A stretch of 64,000 bases of DNA from Macrostomum hystrix (Eukaryota; Platyhelminthes; Macrostomidae). The notes under the pieces were generated by a model, which did not search any database, was not told the origin of the DNA, and saw only the letters and a program-made list of their open reading frames with translations. The position numbers were made by a program, and so were the translations under genes. Where the stretch lies: NCBI GenBank assembly GCA_950097015.1, contig CATNEN010000038.1:10350001-10414000 (forward strand), read 5' to 3'. Below, piece after piece: positions 1 through 11,883 of this stretch; positions within the stretch are counted from its first letter, which is position 1, and every line of letters begins with the position of its first letter.

Positions 1-122
1 AGTGAGTGAGTGAGTGAGTGATTGAGTGAGTGAATAAATGAGTTAGTGAGTGAGTTGGTAAGTGAGTGAGTGAGTGAATAAATGAGTGAGTGAGTGAGTG
101 AGTTGGTGAGTGAGTGAGTTAG
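1..122. repeat. (GAGT)n microsatellite
   Basis: A degenerate tetranucleotide array with unit GAGT, interrupted by short ATAAAT and TTGG variants. It lies beyond the last visible exon of the nuclear receptor gene on the minus strand, so it is probably inside that gene's next intron. Confidence 0.85.
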
Positions 123-418
123 TCATGCATGAAGACATTGCAATTAAGCAAAGACATTTATCGATTTTGTTAGCCCGGAGACAAAGCAGCTTGCCTAGGT
201 GATAATTACACGTGTGATACTTCCGGCTTTTAAGGTGAAATGTGTCCTTAAATTTACTTTTCTACGGTATGAGAGCAGCGAGCAGCACAGAGATGTCGGG
301 AATACTAAAATAGCTTAAAATATTCTAGCAGTTCACACAGAATGTTCACAAATGAACATAATGAAAGACAAGGGGTGACAAAAGACACCTTTAAGATCAA
401 GTAAATGCTACAACTCAC

Positions 419-3400
419 CTGCGGGAGGCGTTCACTTCTAAACTGTCTCATTCGCTCCTGAGTGAAGTAGAATGTCAGGCGGTGACCCTCCAGAATTAGC
501 CGGGAATTCTCGGCGATGACCGCGCCGCAGGCCCCATTGCCAGCGAATTGCGAATTGAGATCGGACTCCCAGTAGCAAACGAATTTGTCAACTGCAGTTA
601 GAATGAGGTGAGAGACAACATTATTAAAGGACAGGCTGTTGTGCAGATCTTCCAGCTCGGCTGCGCGCAGTGGACCAGCCAGACGGCGACAGATGATTGA
701 CAGCGGCGTCGACACCAGGCAGGACTTTTCTAGCCAGACCTTCTTGGGTGCGCGTGCCGCGGCGGCGTCTGCGGCAGCGGCGGAGGAGGCGGCAGCCGTA
801 GCGCCTGGAACAGGAATGGCAGAATGACAGTCGGCGCTGACTGCGACGATCGAAGCGATCGACGACGAAGAAGAGCAGCCGGATAACGAAGACTGCCAGA
901 TGGCGTCTCGACGACTGAGCAGCCTCAGACAATTTGGACTCGGCTGAGTAGGCTGCCGCTGCTGCTGCTGCTGCTGTGGCAATTTCAGAGTCAGCGACGG
1001 CGGTGTCGGGGGCGTAATTGGCTCCGGCGGCGACGGGTAGCGAAAATTGGCGCCGCTGACCCCACCTCCGCCGCCGCCACGATGAATGAGCTGCGAGGCA
1101 ACGTGCCGTCCTGACAGGCGACCCTCCAGCAGGCTGGGCAGGCTAGAGCGTGGCGGAGGAAGCGGCGGCGGCTGTGGCGGCGGTGGCAGCGACTGCGGCG
1201 GCGGCTGTGGCGGCGGTGGCAGCGACTGCGGCGACGGCAGCGCCTCCTTGCGAAAGCATGACCGCCTGCTGACCTGAGATTCGAACTCGCGCCGCTTCTG
1301 CTCAATGTAAGCCAGCAGGTGCTGGTCGCTGATGTCAGCAAGTGCAACACTGTCATCGGCAGCGCTGTCAATGAGTGATGCCGCAGTGGCAGCCTCGTTA
1401 GCGGGCTTCTGCCAGCCTGGCAGCATGATCTGGTCGTCAGCCGTGGCAGCCGCGGAGCTGTTGGATCGGCCTGCAGCAGCCGCGACGGCGTTAACTCCGC
1501 CAGCCCGCAGCTTGGCTCGTCGACCCAGTTTTGATCGCTGACGGCCCATGTTGACGGCGCAGCATTTTTTTAAGCGGCACCACTGGCAGGTGTTGCGCGT
1601 CTGCGGAGTCATCTCAAGTGGTACAGTGTGCGTGCAGGCGCCGCCGATATTGCGGGAAGACACGATGCGACGAAAGAAGCCCTGAATGCCGGCGGGACAG
1701 TCATGTTTGTGAAAGGTCCTGCGAAATATTCTCATGAAGGAAGTGAAGGATCTGGAGAGTGAAGGATCTAGAGAGTGAAGGATCTAGAGAGTGAAGGATC
1801 TAGAGAGTGAAGGATATAGAGTGAAGGATCTAGAGAGTGAAGGATCTAGAGAGTGAAGGATATAGAGAGTGAAGGATCTAGAGAGTGAAGGATCTAGAGA
1901 GTGAAGGATCTAGAGAGTGAAGGATCTAGAGAGTGAAGGATCTAGATATGTTAGACGTGTAATTTTAGATATGACAGTTAAATGTAACTTTGGCATGATT
2001 GCGTGCCACACTATAGGAGGCCAAATTCATTCGATCAGCTTGACACAGTGACAATAGCTAGCTAAGATAGAGAACAGTAGCAAATTGACACAAAAATGGA
2101 AAAGTTAAAATAACAATTGCTGCTCCTAAAAAACCCAAGCTTACCAGAGCGACCTCCTGATAATCCAACTGACGGTTCTCCCAATTAAAAGGGAAGAAAA
2201 TAGTTTGAAAATTAATTTTCTAATTTCTAACCCGTGACGCATCGCTTGGCCATAAGAGAATGATGTGGAATTGTTGCCTGTGTGTGTGGGGACAACTGGT
2301 CATGCCAGTATGAACAAACAATAGCTGGGGATAACAAATCTAGCTCGTAAATTATTTATCAGAGAAGCAGAGGCTTAGCTTATAGATGCCATTTGTCTCC
2401 CTACTAAATTTGACCAAGCCGATTAAGACAGGCATTGGAATATCGCAAACTAGATGGACGCTTTGTGCCTGATTCAATGGGGACTAATGTTCATCTGAAT
2501 TTCGATGCCAAATGTTATTCTTATTTTATAAGCGCTTATCGAGCTTGCAATTTCATATCTGTTACAGCTGGCAGAGAGTGAGGTGAGAGACAGACAACAG
2601 AAACTTTAGTGTCAAGAAAAGCAATCAAATCTACAAAAAAATTCGCCTTAGATACTAAATCTAAGAAATCATTTTCGAATTAAGGCTTACAAAACTAGGA
2701 GATTATATTAAAAAGTAAAATGGATCAGGGAGGGTAAAAGCAGGGGATCAGGGAGGGTAAAAGCAGGGGATCAGGGAGGGTAAAAGCAGGGGATCAGGGA
2801 GGGTAAAAGCAGGGGATCAGGGAGGGTAAAAGTAGGGGATCAGGGAGGGTAAAAGTAGGGGATCAGGGAGGGTAAAAGCAAGGGATCAGGGAGGGTAAAA
2901 GCAGGGGATCAGGGAGGGTAAAAGCAAGGGATCAGTGAGGGTAAAAGCAGGGGATCAGGGAGGGTAAAAGCAGGGGATCAGGGAGGGTAAAAGCAGGGGA
3001 TCAGGGAGGATAAAAGCAGGGGATCAGGGAGGGTAAAAGAAGGGGATCAGGGAGGGTAAAAGCAGGGGATCAGGGAGGATAAAAGTAGGGGATCAGGGAG
3101 GGTCACTCTCTAAAATGAGTAGCTGGACTGTCACTCTCTAAAATGAGTAGCTGGACTGTCACTCTCTAAAATGAGTAGCTGGACTGTCACTATCTAAAAT
3201 GAGTAGCTGGACTGCCACTCTCTAAAATGAGTAGCTGGACTGCCACTATCTAAAATGAGTAGCTGGACTGTCACTCTCTTAAATGAGTAGCTGGACTGTC
3301 ACTCTCTTAAATGAGTAGCTGGACTGTCACTCTCTTAAATGAGTAGCTGGACTGTCACTCTCTAAAATGAGTAGCTGGACTGTCACTCTCTTAAATGAGT

Positions 3401-4110
3401 AGCTGGACTGTCACTCTCTACTAAAATGAGTAGCTGGACTGTCACTCTCTTAAATGAGTAGCTGGACTGTCACTCTCTAAAATGAGTAGCTGGACTGTCA
3501 CTCTCTAAAATGAGCAGCTAGACTGTCACTCTCTTAAATGAGTAGCTGGACTGTCACTCTCTACTAAAATGAGTAGCTGGACTGTCACTCTCTTAAATGA
3601 GTAGCTGGACTGTCACTCTCTAAAATGAGTAGCTGGACTGTCACTCTCTAAAATGAGTAGCTGGACTGTCACTCTCTAAAATGAGTAGCTGGACTGTCAC
3701 TCCCAAGTTATATTATCTATCGTTATACGACTCAAACCGATTTAAGCCCAGGTGATATCTTAGCAGAAACTCACCTTGCAGCCTTCGCAGGCTGGCACTC
3801 CGTAGTGTACGCCGCTTGCCGCGTCCTGGCAGACGGCGCACCGACTGAGCGAAGAGTCCACTGCGCCAGCGCGGCCGCTTACAACCCCGACGCCTCCACC
3901 GACAACGTCGATGTTAGCCTTCAGCAGGTAGGACGATGATACAGACGGCTGCAGCCCTGGCGAACCGTTGGCGTACCTGTCAACCATGTCTTCGTCGTCG
4001 TCCTCATCGTCGTCGATAATTTCTTCATAACTGGCCGACGCCGGCATCGTCTCGGATGGCAAGCCAGGGTAGCGCCGCTCGAGGCTCATTCACAATTCAG
4101 ATACGCTGGA
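419..4110 (-). CDS. Nuclear receptor, 3' end outside the window
   Basis: This is a ligand-type transcription factor with a two-zinc-finger DNA-binding domain, expected in the nucleus. Coding exon 1 is 4089-3775 (105 codons) and exon 2 is 1681-419 (421 codons); both junctions are phase 0. The start ATG at 4089 directly follows an in-frame TGA, and a good acceptor ends 21 nt upstream (exon from 4110), so a 5' UTR intron or spliced leader is likely. Exon 1 has an acidic stretch, then finger one with all four Cys and the P-box CEGCK. The intron falls exactly before GFFRR. Finger two reads CTHTVPLEMTPQTRNTC: the second ligand Cys is Leu. The DNA-binding domain ends with CRLKKC and a GRR-type extension slightly like the knirps group. 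A long Ala/Ser/Pro/Gln-rich hinge follows, then what may be the beginning of a ligand-binding domain, cut by a GTGAGT donor at 418. Subfamily is unresolved. Confidence 0.85.
1732..1946. repeat. 16-bp minisatellite in receptor intron
   Basis: Unit GAAGGATCTAGAGAGT is repeated about 13 times with small deletions. It sits in the receptor intron about 50 bp from the acceptor of exon 2 (read on the minus strand). Confidence 0.95.
2715..3104. repeat. 24-bp minisatellite in receptor intron
   Basis: Unit core GATCAGGGAGGGTAAAAG plus a G-rich spacer, 24 bp, about 16 copies. It abuts the next array directly, so two unrelated tandem repeats lie side by side in the same intron. Confidence 0.95.
3103..3703. 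repeat. 28-bp minisatellite in receptor intron
   Basis: Unit core ATGAGTAGCTGGACTGTCAC preceded by TCTCTAAA or TCTCTTAA, 28 bp, about 21 copies. A 2-bp longer variant (CTCTACTAAAATG) recurs at about 3418 and 3560, a sign of block duplication. The array ends about 70 bp from the splice donor of exon 1. Confidence 0.95.
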
Positions 4111-6006
4111 CTGCAACAAGTTGAGTAGAAATGGCAATCACTTTCTTAGCTAAGTGGAAATATGAATTCTGATTTGCCAAATTTGAATATATAAGTTTAT
4201 CGTTTGATTTTTGACTCAGTAAACCACATGGAGACACAAAAAGCGTACTAAGCTTCTGTGTTCTCAATTGAATAGATATTTAGCTACTCATTGAGTTTGT
4301 GTTCAAATGACAAGACAATAGCTTATATTGATCAGCCAAAAAACAGATATGCTTGAGTTAATTCAGAGCTTTCTGAAAACTAGACAACACACAAACTCAA
4401 CGCGCTAATAAAGTGTTTCGACGAAAGCTAAATAATGAAAACCATAATGCTTCACTGCCGACAGTTGTGAGGAAACCGCCTCTAGTGTACAAAAACAACC
4501 AAGGAATTCTATATAGGAAAGCATGAGGGCAAGCTATTGGGACACGAAACAAAGAACAGGCGCCGATTGTTATGTAGCTCGACTGACTAACTGATTCCGT
4601 TCAAAGCCAGTCAAAACAAAAAAATCTGCATATTCAGAGATATACCTACATTCAATAATAACTGTTGAAAAATTAAGCAATTAATTAAATCAAACCTCTT
4701 AGATGTTGTCAACAGAGACCAAAGTGCAGTATTGTTTTTTTTTCAGTACAATCACACAACTTGGTCAACCACTAAGTGAAAAAGCGCACGCGCTGCGTCA
4801 GATAAACCGCTTTTTTTAGCTTTCTATCTAGATCTAGAAGAATTAAACACGGTGCTTTTCTGCGCTGTAGGGACTGCATAGAACCCGAAGCGGGTTGGTT
4901 AGAACAAGAGAACAGGGCTAGGCAGAGAGAATCAACCGGACAGGGGAGGAACTATCCAGCTGTAACTGGGTGACCTAAACCAGACGCGAAATTGTGTGCT
5001 GTGTGTGTGTGTGTGCCCTCTACACCATCTAGGGTGGTAGAAATGGGGTGGCGAGACTAACCAACCAACCGCATTCCAGCCCTCGGCTAGGGGTAAGCTT
5101 TAGAAAGCAGGGCAAGAGAAGCTTCAAAAACACAGTTGGTTACACACAGTGCGAGGGCAGGAAAAAAGAAGACGGAGAGCAATAATGAACCAACCAAACA
5201 GTGTCCACCCCACAATGGAGGGTACGACGGGACACAGACAGCAGAGGGCATTCAATTGTCATTGGTCTGTCAGGCAAGCTACATGGCAAGGTCTCAAAAT
5301 ATACAAATGCATACTGTATCCCCTTTTTAGCACTACTCTCTATCTCTATCTATCTGTTGGATTTTAGCACATTATCCCATCCAATCCAATACAATAACGC
5401 AGCGAGACACGGGGGCAGAGAGAGAGAGAGAGATAAGTCGCTACGAGAAGGGACGAGAAGTAGAAAAGAAAAATCTTGTGCGCCAAAAGAAGACACTGTA
5501 CTTCGTACAGTGCATTTCTAAAATTGGATTCATTCACCTTGAAAAGCACCGATATTTCTGTCTCAAGAGAATTTGGCTGTCTTTAAAGCACTAACAAAAA
5601 ACCACAGTTAAGAGAATGAAATGCAATTCTGTCATGCGCAGCAGAGATTTTGTGTGTAGCGTAGACTAAAATGTAGATGTTTTCCAGCTTTCTTAAACAA
5701 AGATGTTGAATAACTCGGTTAAATTAAACAGAAATTATCAGTGCATCTAATTAGTTCATTTCTGCCGATTGAAACTGTGGGCAGCTTGGTCCAGACAAGG
5801 ATTTACTTCCTCAGGTTCTACAATAGTTCAGCGCATACATTTCGTGGACAGTACAATCCTATAAGCAAACAGAGAGAAAAAATCTAATGGTTGAAACTCC
5901 ATGGAAACTAGTTACACAGGGGAACACAGTGCCCGATACCATTAAACGAACCCGAATGGTTAATGTGGATTATTTAATCGTCAAAGATCAGAATGCTACA
6001 GTCAAA
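4111..6006. other. Intergenic or 5' UTR intron, no gene seen
   Basis: This stretch lies upstream of the receptor start. It holds short simple repeats, (GT)n near 5002-5014 and (AG)n near 5418-5432. I see no conserved coding frame; the short ORFs around 5136-5521 overlap each other in several frames without family features. Upstream untranslated exons of the receptor could be here but are not recognisable. Confidence 0.5.
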
Positions 6007-6399
6007 TAATAATATAATATAATAATTGACACTAGACCCAAGGGCCAGTGCAGGTGTTGTGTGTCAGGCACACTAGCAGGTGGGGACTGCACACCTATTG
6101 TACTCCCCGGCTCTCTGGGCACTGGTTGACAGCCGCGTGTCAGAATTTATTTTTCCAAACATATCGGCAGCATCCAAACCCCACAGAATTGCCGCACAGA
6201 ACTGCTTTATTCCACGCCAGCCGGAATTATTATTACCCGACGAAATGTCGGTACTCATTTGCAGCTGAGTAGACTGTGCGCACATCAGAGCAAAGCAGCT
6301 TGCCAAAGGCTGCACGAATAGTTCTAGACTAGGTCGGGAGTCGAACCCAGGACCATCTGATCCAGAGTCCGACACCTTACTGACTGAGCTATCCGCCCC
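6007..6399 (-). mobile_element. tRNA-derived SINE, family C
   Basis: Read on the minus strand the element starts with a tRNA-like head. The A-box region is TAGCTCAGTCAG, the anticodon-arm segment is GGACTCTGGATC (as in tRNA-Gln with anticodon CTG), and the B-box is GGGTTCGACTCCC. A body of about 300 bp follows, ending in an AT-rich TAA/ATT tail. A perfect 12-bp target-site duplication, GCTACAGTCAAA, flanks it at 5995-6006 and 6400-6411, which proves retrotransposition and fixes the borders. It is the only copy of this family in the window. Confidence 0.9.
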
Positions 6400-6411
6400 G
6401 CTACAGTCAAA

Positions 6412-7625
6412 GTGTTGTCATTATCGAAAGTTGGCTTTGACTGCAATTACCAAAAACAATGACAAGGTTACTAATACTATTAATCTGACACTAAATAGCA
6501 ATGATTTAAGATTAGATACTATAGGATGATAAGAAGCCAGATAAGTACCTAAGCAGGTCAGAAAAGTAGCTAATTAATTAGACCAAGAGATAATTAAAAT
6601 GCGAAAAGAAAGCTAAAAAAAGACATAACTAAAGAATATTCAAATTAGTTTTCTCTGTCAGAAAATTACTCTAATCGCTTAAAAAACTAACTTCTGCTAC
6701 TAAAATTAATACTGGTCCATTACCCCATGCCTGCTAGTCAGCTAGTGAGTCAGGGGATATGCAGAATGTACACAGCGCAATATGCTTGGAGTGTCACTCA
6801 AAAAATCGTTGCACTGATTGCAGCATTAAAACATTTACCCAAGTTTCCAGGCAAATCATGGCCAACGCCGAATTCTTATCATATCAAATAGTGCAGAATT
6901 ATAGCTTGAAGAAGACAGAAATATATCTCGATTGTAGCTCAGTACTAAAAGCTGAAAAGTGCTCAGTTTAACTGGTTTGAACTGGACCAAATTCTTGAAA
7001 CTAAGCAGATTTAAGCAAGCATGCATAAGTGCTGAAAAAAGTGGGACACAGCATTAAAATATTCTGAACAAAAAAACTTGCAAAATAAAGAGGCTCATAT
7101 ACTCTACTGTAAGTAAAATTATTGCAATAAAAACACACTTGTTACCATAAAGCAAACAAGACAATTTAAGAGGCTTTTGTACAAAATGTACATAAATCAT
7201 GCGAATCCACTTTAAACGAAAAAAAACCTGTAAATCTTCCATAAAAATATTTTGGCTTAAGGAGGCTTAGCAATTGAGATAAACAAACAGCACATTGACA
7301 GTTAACAGATAACAGCAAGGATACTAGACCATTCAGACACTCTAGAAGCAGAATTGTGTTCCTTTTTGAGAAAATATGTACAGTGCATCTTCTGAGACAG
7401 TAAAGCAGGGGTACATATGAATAACTAGCTCTTTCAAATACACATCCTAGTGTTCACTTTTATTTTTTTTAGTGAATAATTACATATAAAGTGTCTTAAT
7501 TATAAGACAGGCTGTCTGAGTCACAAGACAACTCCATTGTCTCACTCCTGTAACTTGTCTTATCTTTCATGTCTCACATCCTTCTGATTTCTACAATATT
7601 TTATCTCTCCCAACTTATCTCTCCC
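6412..7625. other. Intergenic, no gene seen
   Basis: AT-rich sequence with only short open frames and no recognisable protein motifs, RNA gene or tandem array. Confidence 0.5.
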
Positions 7626-8011
7626 AAGCAGTGAAACTTTAAAGTGCCTTAAAATTGAGGAAAACACAACAAGGAAAGTAAATACTATTGACAATTGAAA
7701 AGAGGTTAGATAAGTATTTTTATACTTGTTTTTAATTAAAACTACAAGATACAGTAAAGCACTAAAGTTCAACTGCTTTAAGTTCAACATCATTTCCAGA
7801 AATTTCAGAACCAATTCTGCTTTTGTCTATTTTGTAATAGGCAAATAAAAAACAATACAAATAACTTTTTATCTCAAGTTACAAGTATAACATGTACTCC
7901 CTATTCCTATTAAAAGTAAATTAAAATTTATTAATTTAGCTGTTAATAGCTAAATTAAGCAACACAGTGTTTATCTAGGCTATGCTCTTATGATTCCTAT
8001 TCCAATACTTG
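7626..8011 (+). repeat. Left arm of long inverted repeat
   Basis: This 386-bp arm is inverted at 13184-13570 with about three differences seen by eye. The outer end reads AAGCAGTGAAACTTTAAAG. A related motif (AAGCAGTTGAACTTTAGTGC) lies inverted about 130 bp further in. The arms may be the terminal inverted repeats of a 5.9-kb element or two inverted insertions of a small element; I found no target duplication. Confidence 0.9.
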
Positions 8012-8112
8012 CAATCAGTGAAATGTAGACACAGCTACAATCAGAATTTTTACAGTCATTATAATATATATTACTGCCAATAAGTTAAGCCGGAAGTGTT
8101 AAAAATCAGATA

Positions 8113-8625
8113 GGGCCTAAGGGCAAGGCCAGTTAGACTATAAGGCCTATTGTAACTCACCTGACAGCAAAGGTCTAGATGGGGAAAAAGCTCATCTGTT
8201 AAGCTTTCTTATATGGACTAGACCAGAAAAAGCTCATCGGTTTTAAAATACTAGTACTTCAATTTTTCAATTTTTAATTTAAATCCTGCTTAAGATCCTG
8301 TTAAAATCCTGTTAAGATATTTTAAAATCCTGTTTATACAATTAACATGTTCTTTTCAATGAAAAAAATTACTAGGGCCCATAGCTACATGACAGATTTT
8401 ACAGTCAATATTTATTCTTCAAGTTGACTCTTGATAGGGTCTACCTAATTTTGATACCTTGATACCTCAAGTTAAAACCGAATTTTCTGGTCTAGTCCAT
8501 AGAAGAAAGCTTAACAGGCGGGCTTTTTCCAGGCTAGACGAGAGATATTTTAAGCTTTTTCCCGTCTAGACCTGTGCCGTCGGGTGGGTAACTGTAAGCC
8601 GTCTAAGTCTGTTAGGCCCCTAGCT
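8113..8625. mobile_element. Foldback MITE with long inverted ends
   Basis: The element begins GGGCCTAAG and ends with the complement of GGGGCCTAACAG. The two ends are inverted copies over about 120-150 bp; shared segments include AAGCTTTCTT, ATGGACTAGACCAGAAAA and AGGTCTAGA. Both ends are followed by TA, consistent with a TA target duplication as in Tc1/mariner-related MITEs. There is no coding capacity. Confidence 0.8.
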
Positions 8626-9107
8626 TTTTTAGTAAAAACCTGGAGGAAAAAATGTAATTTAGTAAGTGATTTTTTACATAAAAAAACTCTAGGCCAGAAA
8701 ATCGTGATTTTTTGTTGTGGAGCAACAAACCTTTTGCTACTATTTTCGTTTACTTAGGCTAGCAAGGGAATTGCGATGTCATAAGAAGCAAGCCAAGAAG
8801 TTCGTAATCGTAAGGGAGTGCATGCATGCACATGTGTGCAATAAAAAATGATAACTATTTTGTATCGGTGCGAAGTCATCTGTATTAATAAAGTAGGATC
8901 AAACAATAATGTATTTTATATTATTTATTTCTAATTTTTATACCTAAAAATCTAAACTATAAAAAACACTTTTTACAGTATCATTCCTAATTTATATAGC
9001 ATATATTTATGCGTGTAACGGCTGGTGTAACACACCACGCAGACTCTGGCATTCTCAGCCCTCAGCCATAAGCGATTGCGAGATGTTATTTATCGTTGTG
9101 CTAGGGG

Positions 9108-9205
9108 TACCGATCACTTCGGCGACAGTCATTTTGGCGAAAAGTCATTTCGGCGAATTAACTTCGGTGACAAGTTTTGATCACTTAGGCGACAATTAAT
9201 TGCAG
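9108..9205. repeat. Copy of TTCGGCGACA-type terminal repeat
   Basis: A run of the imperfect motif TCATTTCGGCGA / TTCGGTGACA, four to five times. The same motif forms the inverted ends of the element at 10463-11526, so this is probably a solo or decayed end of a related element. Confidence 0.6.
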
Positions 9206-9727
9206 GAAATAATTATACCCGACTCAATCATAAAACAAAGTTGATAAAATATTTGCTTTTTTATTTTATATTTTATGTTAAAACTATTTGCATAGGCCTA
9301 GGCCTAGTTGATCATGCACAAAGTTTCAGATCACGCTAGGCCCCTAATGGCCTAATTAGAGTTAGAAATAGGGTCCATGAAGACGACTACAAGCCTCTAG
9401 GAGCGAGCGTTTTGACCATTCACCTGGTTCGTGCTCTGCCCACAGCTTGAAAGTAGGTGACCTGACACAGATGGTACTAGGCCCTATCAACGAAGTGATT
9501 TGTCACCCAAGTGATTGTAACCCATGTTAGACCTAGTATTGCTGAAGTAGTGTAAGTAACAGACTAAAAAATTTGACCTGGTGCTCTGAGTTTTGGAGAC
9601 AGATTATTCTCTGTATTTGATATCAGCCTAACTCAACTCTTCTCAGTCTTGACGCTGACCAACAAAAAATTATGGCAATGTATGTTGTGCCGATGTTGAA
9701 TCTTAGATGTCGGATTAAAACAATAGG

Positions 9728-10148
9728 ATCCTAGACACTTTGTCATCTTACAACTTTGTCATCCATTTTTAAGGTAGGACACTTCATCATCATCCAGCCA
9801 AATGGCATGCTTTAAAGTTTGGTCAGTTCGTCATCTACTAATAACAAGCAGTCAAGTTCGTCATCAATAAAGTGAGGGTGGGGTGGTGGGGCACACACTA
9901 GGCCTAAAACAGGTGTGTTCAAACTCTACATTTTCAAAAGAGGTGTCAAAACTGATTTCATTATAAGAGTTGAAAGGTAGGTGCCAACATGATGTGAGGA
10001 GGGTTGTTTCTGTTCTAACGTTGTACTTTTGTTTTATAAATGACAAAGTGTACAGGTCTAAGTCTCTTCGTCATCCACCCTCTAAGATATTCTAAGACAG
10101 ATTTTCGTCTGGATGATGAAGTTGTAAGAGGACAAACTGTCCAGGTAC
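9728..10148. mobile_element. MITE of about 420 bp with inverted ends
   Basis: The left end reads CCTAGACACTTTGTCATC and the right end, complemented, CCTGGACAGTTTGTCCTC; similarity continues for about 38 bp through CTTACAACTT and CATCCA. The 11-bp sequence AAAACAATAGG is present just outside both ends (9717-9727 and 10149-10159), which looks like a target duplication. The interior carries further CGTCATC motifs and no coding frame. Confidence 0.7.
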
Positions 10149-10462
10149 AAAACAATAGGGCCTACATGTGGTATAGGGCAGGGCCTAGGCCTAGCCTACC
10201 CTAGCCTAGCCTTTTTGCAGCTAGACCTTTTGTTAGCTCTATGTGGGCCAAATTTTATTCATATTGTTAGTAATGTTGGATGCCCCTTTGTTAATTTTAC
10301 TGTTTAAGCAAAACTAGGCCTACAACATGTCTGACTCTATTAGGCCTAAATATAGGCCTAGCCTACTGCCTAGGCCTAAAAGCTATAATCCTGGGAATCA
10401 CCTAGGGCCTACTCTACATCAAATTCTTTAAATCTTAGACCAAGGCCCTACTCCACTTTGTT

Positions 10463-11526
10463 TGGTCCTAGGTCATTTTGGTGACAAAACATTTCGGTGA
10501 CAGAATTGGTCAGTTTGGTGACAACTATTTTTGCACCTAAATATGCCGAGAAAACAGCCTTCCATGTGAACTATGCACACCTATAAAGTATTATTAAATA
10601 ATAATTACAAATTAGTTTTGATCAATGTGTGGTGCCAATGACAGGTCTTCATTTTTTTACTTTCCAATGGTACTTTTGAGTAGTTTGGATACTTTCTACT
10701 TGAAAAAATAGCAAATTAACTTCAAACAGTTTTTCAAACAGGTAAAGTGGCACTTGTCCCACTTCAGGTGCACCTTCTGTCCAGAGGAGTGCTGCGCCAA
10801 GAGCAACGGCTGGCTTACAGAACAGTGCAGTTTTGTCTTTTCACTACTGGGAAGAATTTGAGAATGGAAGTCGCATGATCCAGCAGCTGCTTAAAGCCTA
10901 CGCTCGCCTTGTCAATCCAAAACTTGAAAAATGACTATTATAACACATTCAATTAGGAACGAATAACTATTGAAACTATTGACTACTCATTAAATAATTT
11001 AATCATTTAACTCATTTGAAGTAAAACCCAGACTTAAGCAGAGCGATGCAGCTTCTTATTAATCATTATATCATTATTTATTAATACTTTATGAGTGTGC
11101 ATACATGCGCAACCTCCCAAATCTTAGCCGGCCTTGCGACTTAGTTTTTGCTCTCATTTGCGACTTAGTTCGTTTCATTGCTCTATTTACGACTTAGTTT
11201 GCTCTCATTTGCTCTCTTTTTCTCTCCCCTTTTTCCTTTTCTTCACGCCTTCCTTTTTTGTCCCTTGGTCCCCCCTTTGATTTTGTGGCGCTTGGTTGAT
11301 TGGTTTTTGCGACTTACCTTGCTTGGCCCTCGTTTCACCCGGCCAGTTCGGCCGGGTCGGCCGGGTGTTGCGCATGTATGTGAGTGTGCATAGTTCAAAT
11401 GGAAGGCAGTTTTTAACATATTTAGGTGCAAAAATAGTTGTCACCAATCTGACCAATTGTGTCACTGAAATGACTTGAGTTGTCACCAAAATGACTGTCA
11501 CCAAAATGTCTTGTCACCGAAATGAC
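10463..11526. mobile_element. Decayed DNA transposon with inverted ends and coding relic
   Basis: The ends (10463-10583 and 11382-11526) are inverted copies over about 120-140 bp. They share TTTTGGTGACA motifs, AATTGGTCAG, a perfect stretch from TTGGTGACAACTATTTTTGC on, and AACTATGCACAC. The right end has an extra 35-40 bp motif copy. Inside, near 10743-10935 (+), two short frames separated by a frameshift read like protein: one has Cys and His (FRCTFCPEECC), the other ends MIQQLLKAYARLVNPKLEK before a stop. I cannot name the transposase family. Confidence 0.65.
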
Positions 11527-11883
11527 CCTTTGTTTTAGTCTACTGTCTATGTGAGTATAGGCTTAACAATATAGAATCCAGTTTCTGATTCCAGAAGTAC
11601 ACTTTGGCAACAACCTTTTTTGTGGTAATATAGATAAGTGTTAATATTTTTTAATCTAAATGGCAAATATATTATTTTAAGCATCCCTGATTTATTTTAT
11701 AAAAATCTGGTAATTTAGTTCTTTTAAAAGTAGGTCCTAAAGGCACAAAGCTGAAGTTTAGATTCACTAAAGACACTAAAGAGAGCATAAAGTAAAGTTA
11801 ATGTATAGCAGAAAGTAAAATGCTCCAGCTTAACAAGGCCACAAAGGTGAAGTGTAGATTCAGTAAAATAGAACATAGATAAA

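Noticed and set aside
624-1541. Several 60-126 aa ORFs on both strands over receptor exon 2
   Set aside because: They are shadows of the GC-rich, low-complexity receptor exon in other frames and have no features of their own.
3760-4089. Second DNA-binding domain, as in flatworm 2DBD nuclear receptors
   Set aside because: The finger at 3775-3850 and the one at 1600-1681 are the two halves of one domain split by an intron at CEGCK/GFFRR.
6340-6402. Functional tRNA genes at the SINE heads (also 12150-12230, 20592-20663, 32040-32109, 45340-45410)
   Set aside because: Heads are fused to SINE bodies, carry target duplications and lack intact acceptor-stem partners; they are tRNA-derived promoters, not tRNA genes.
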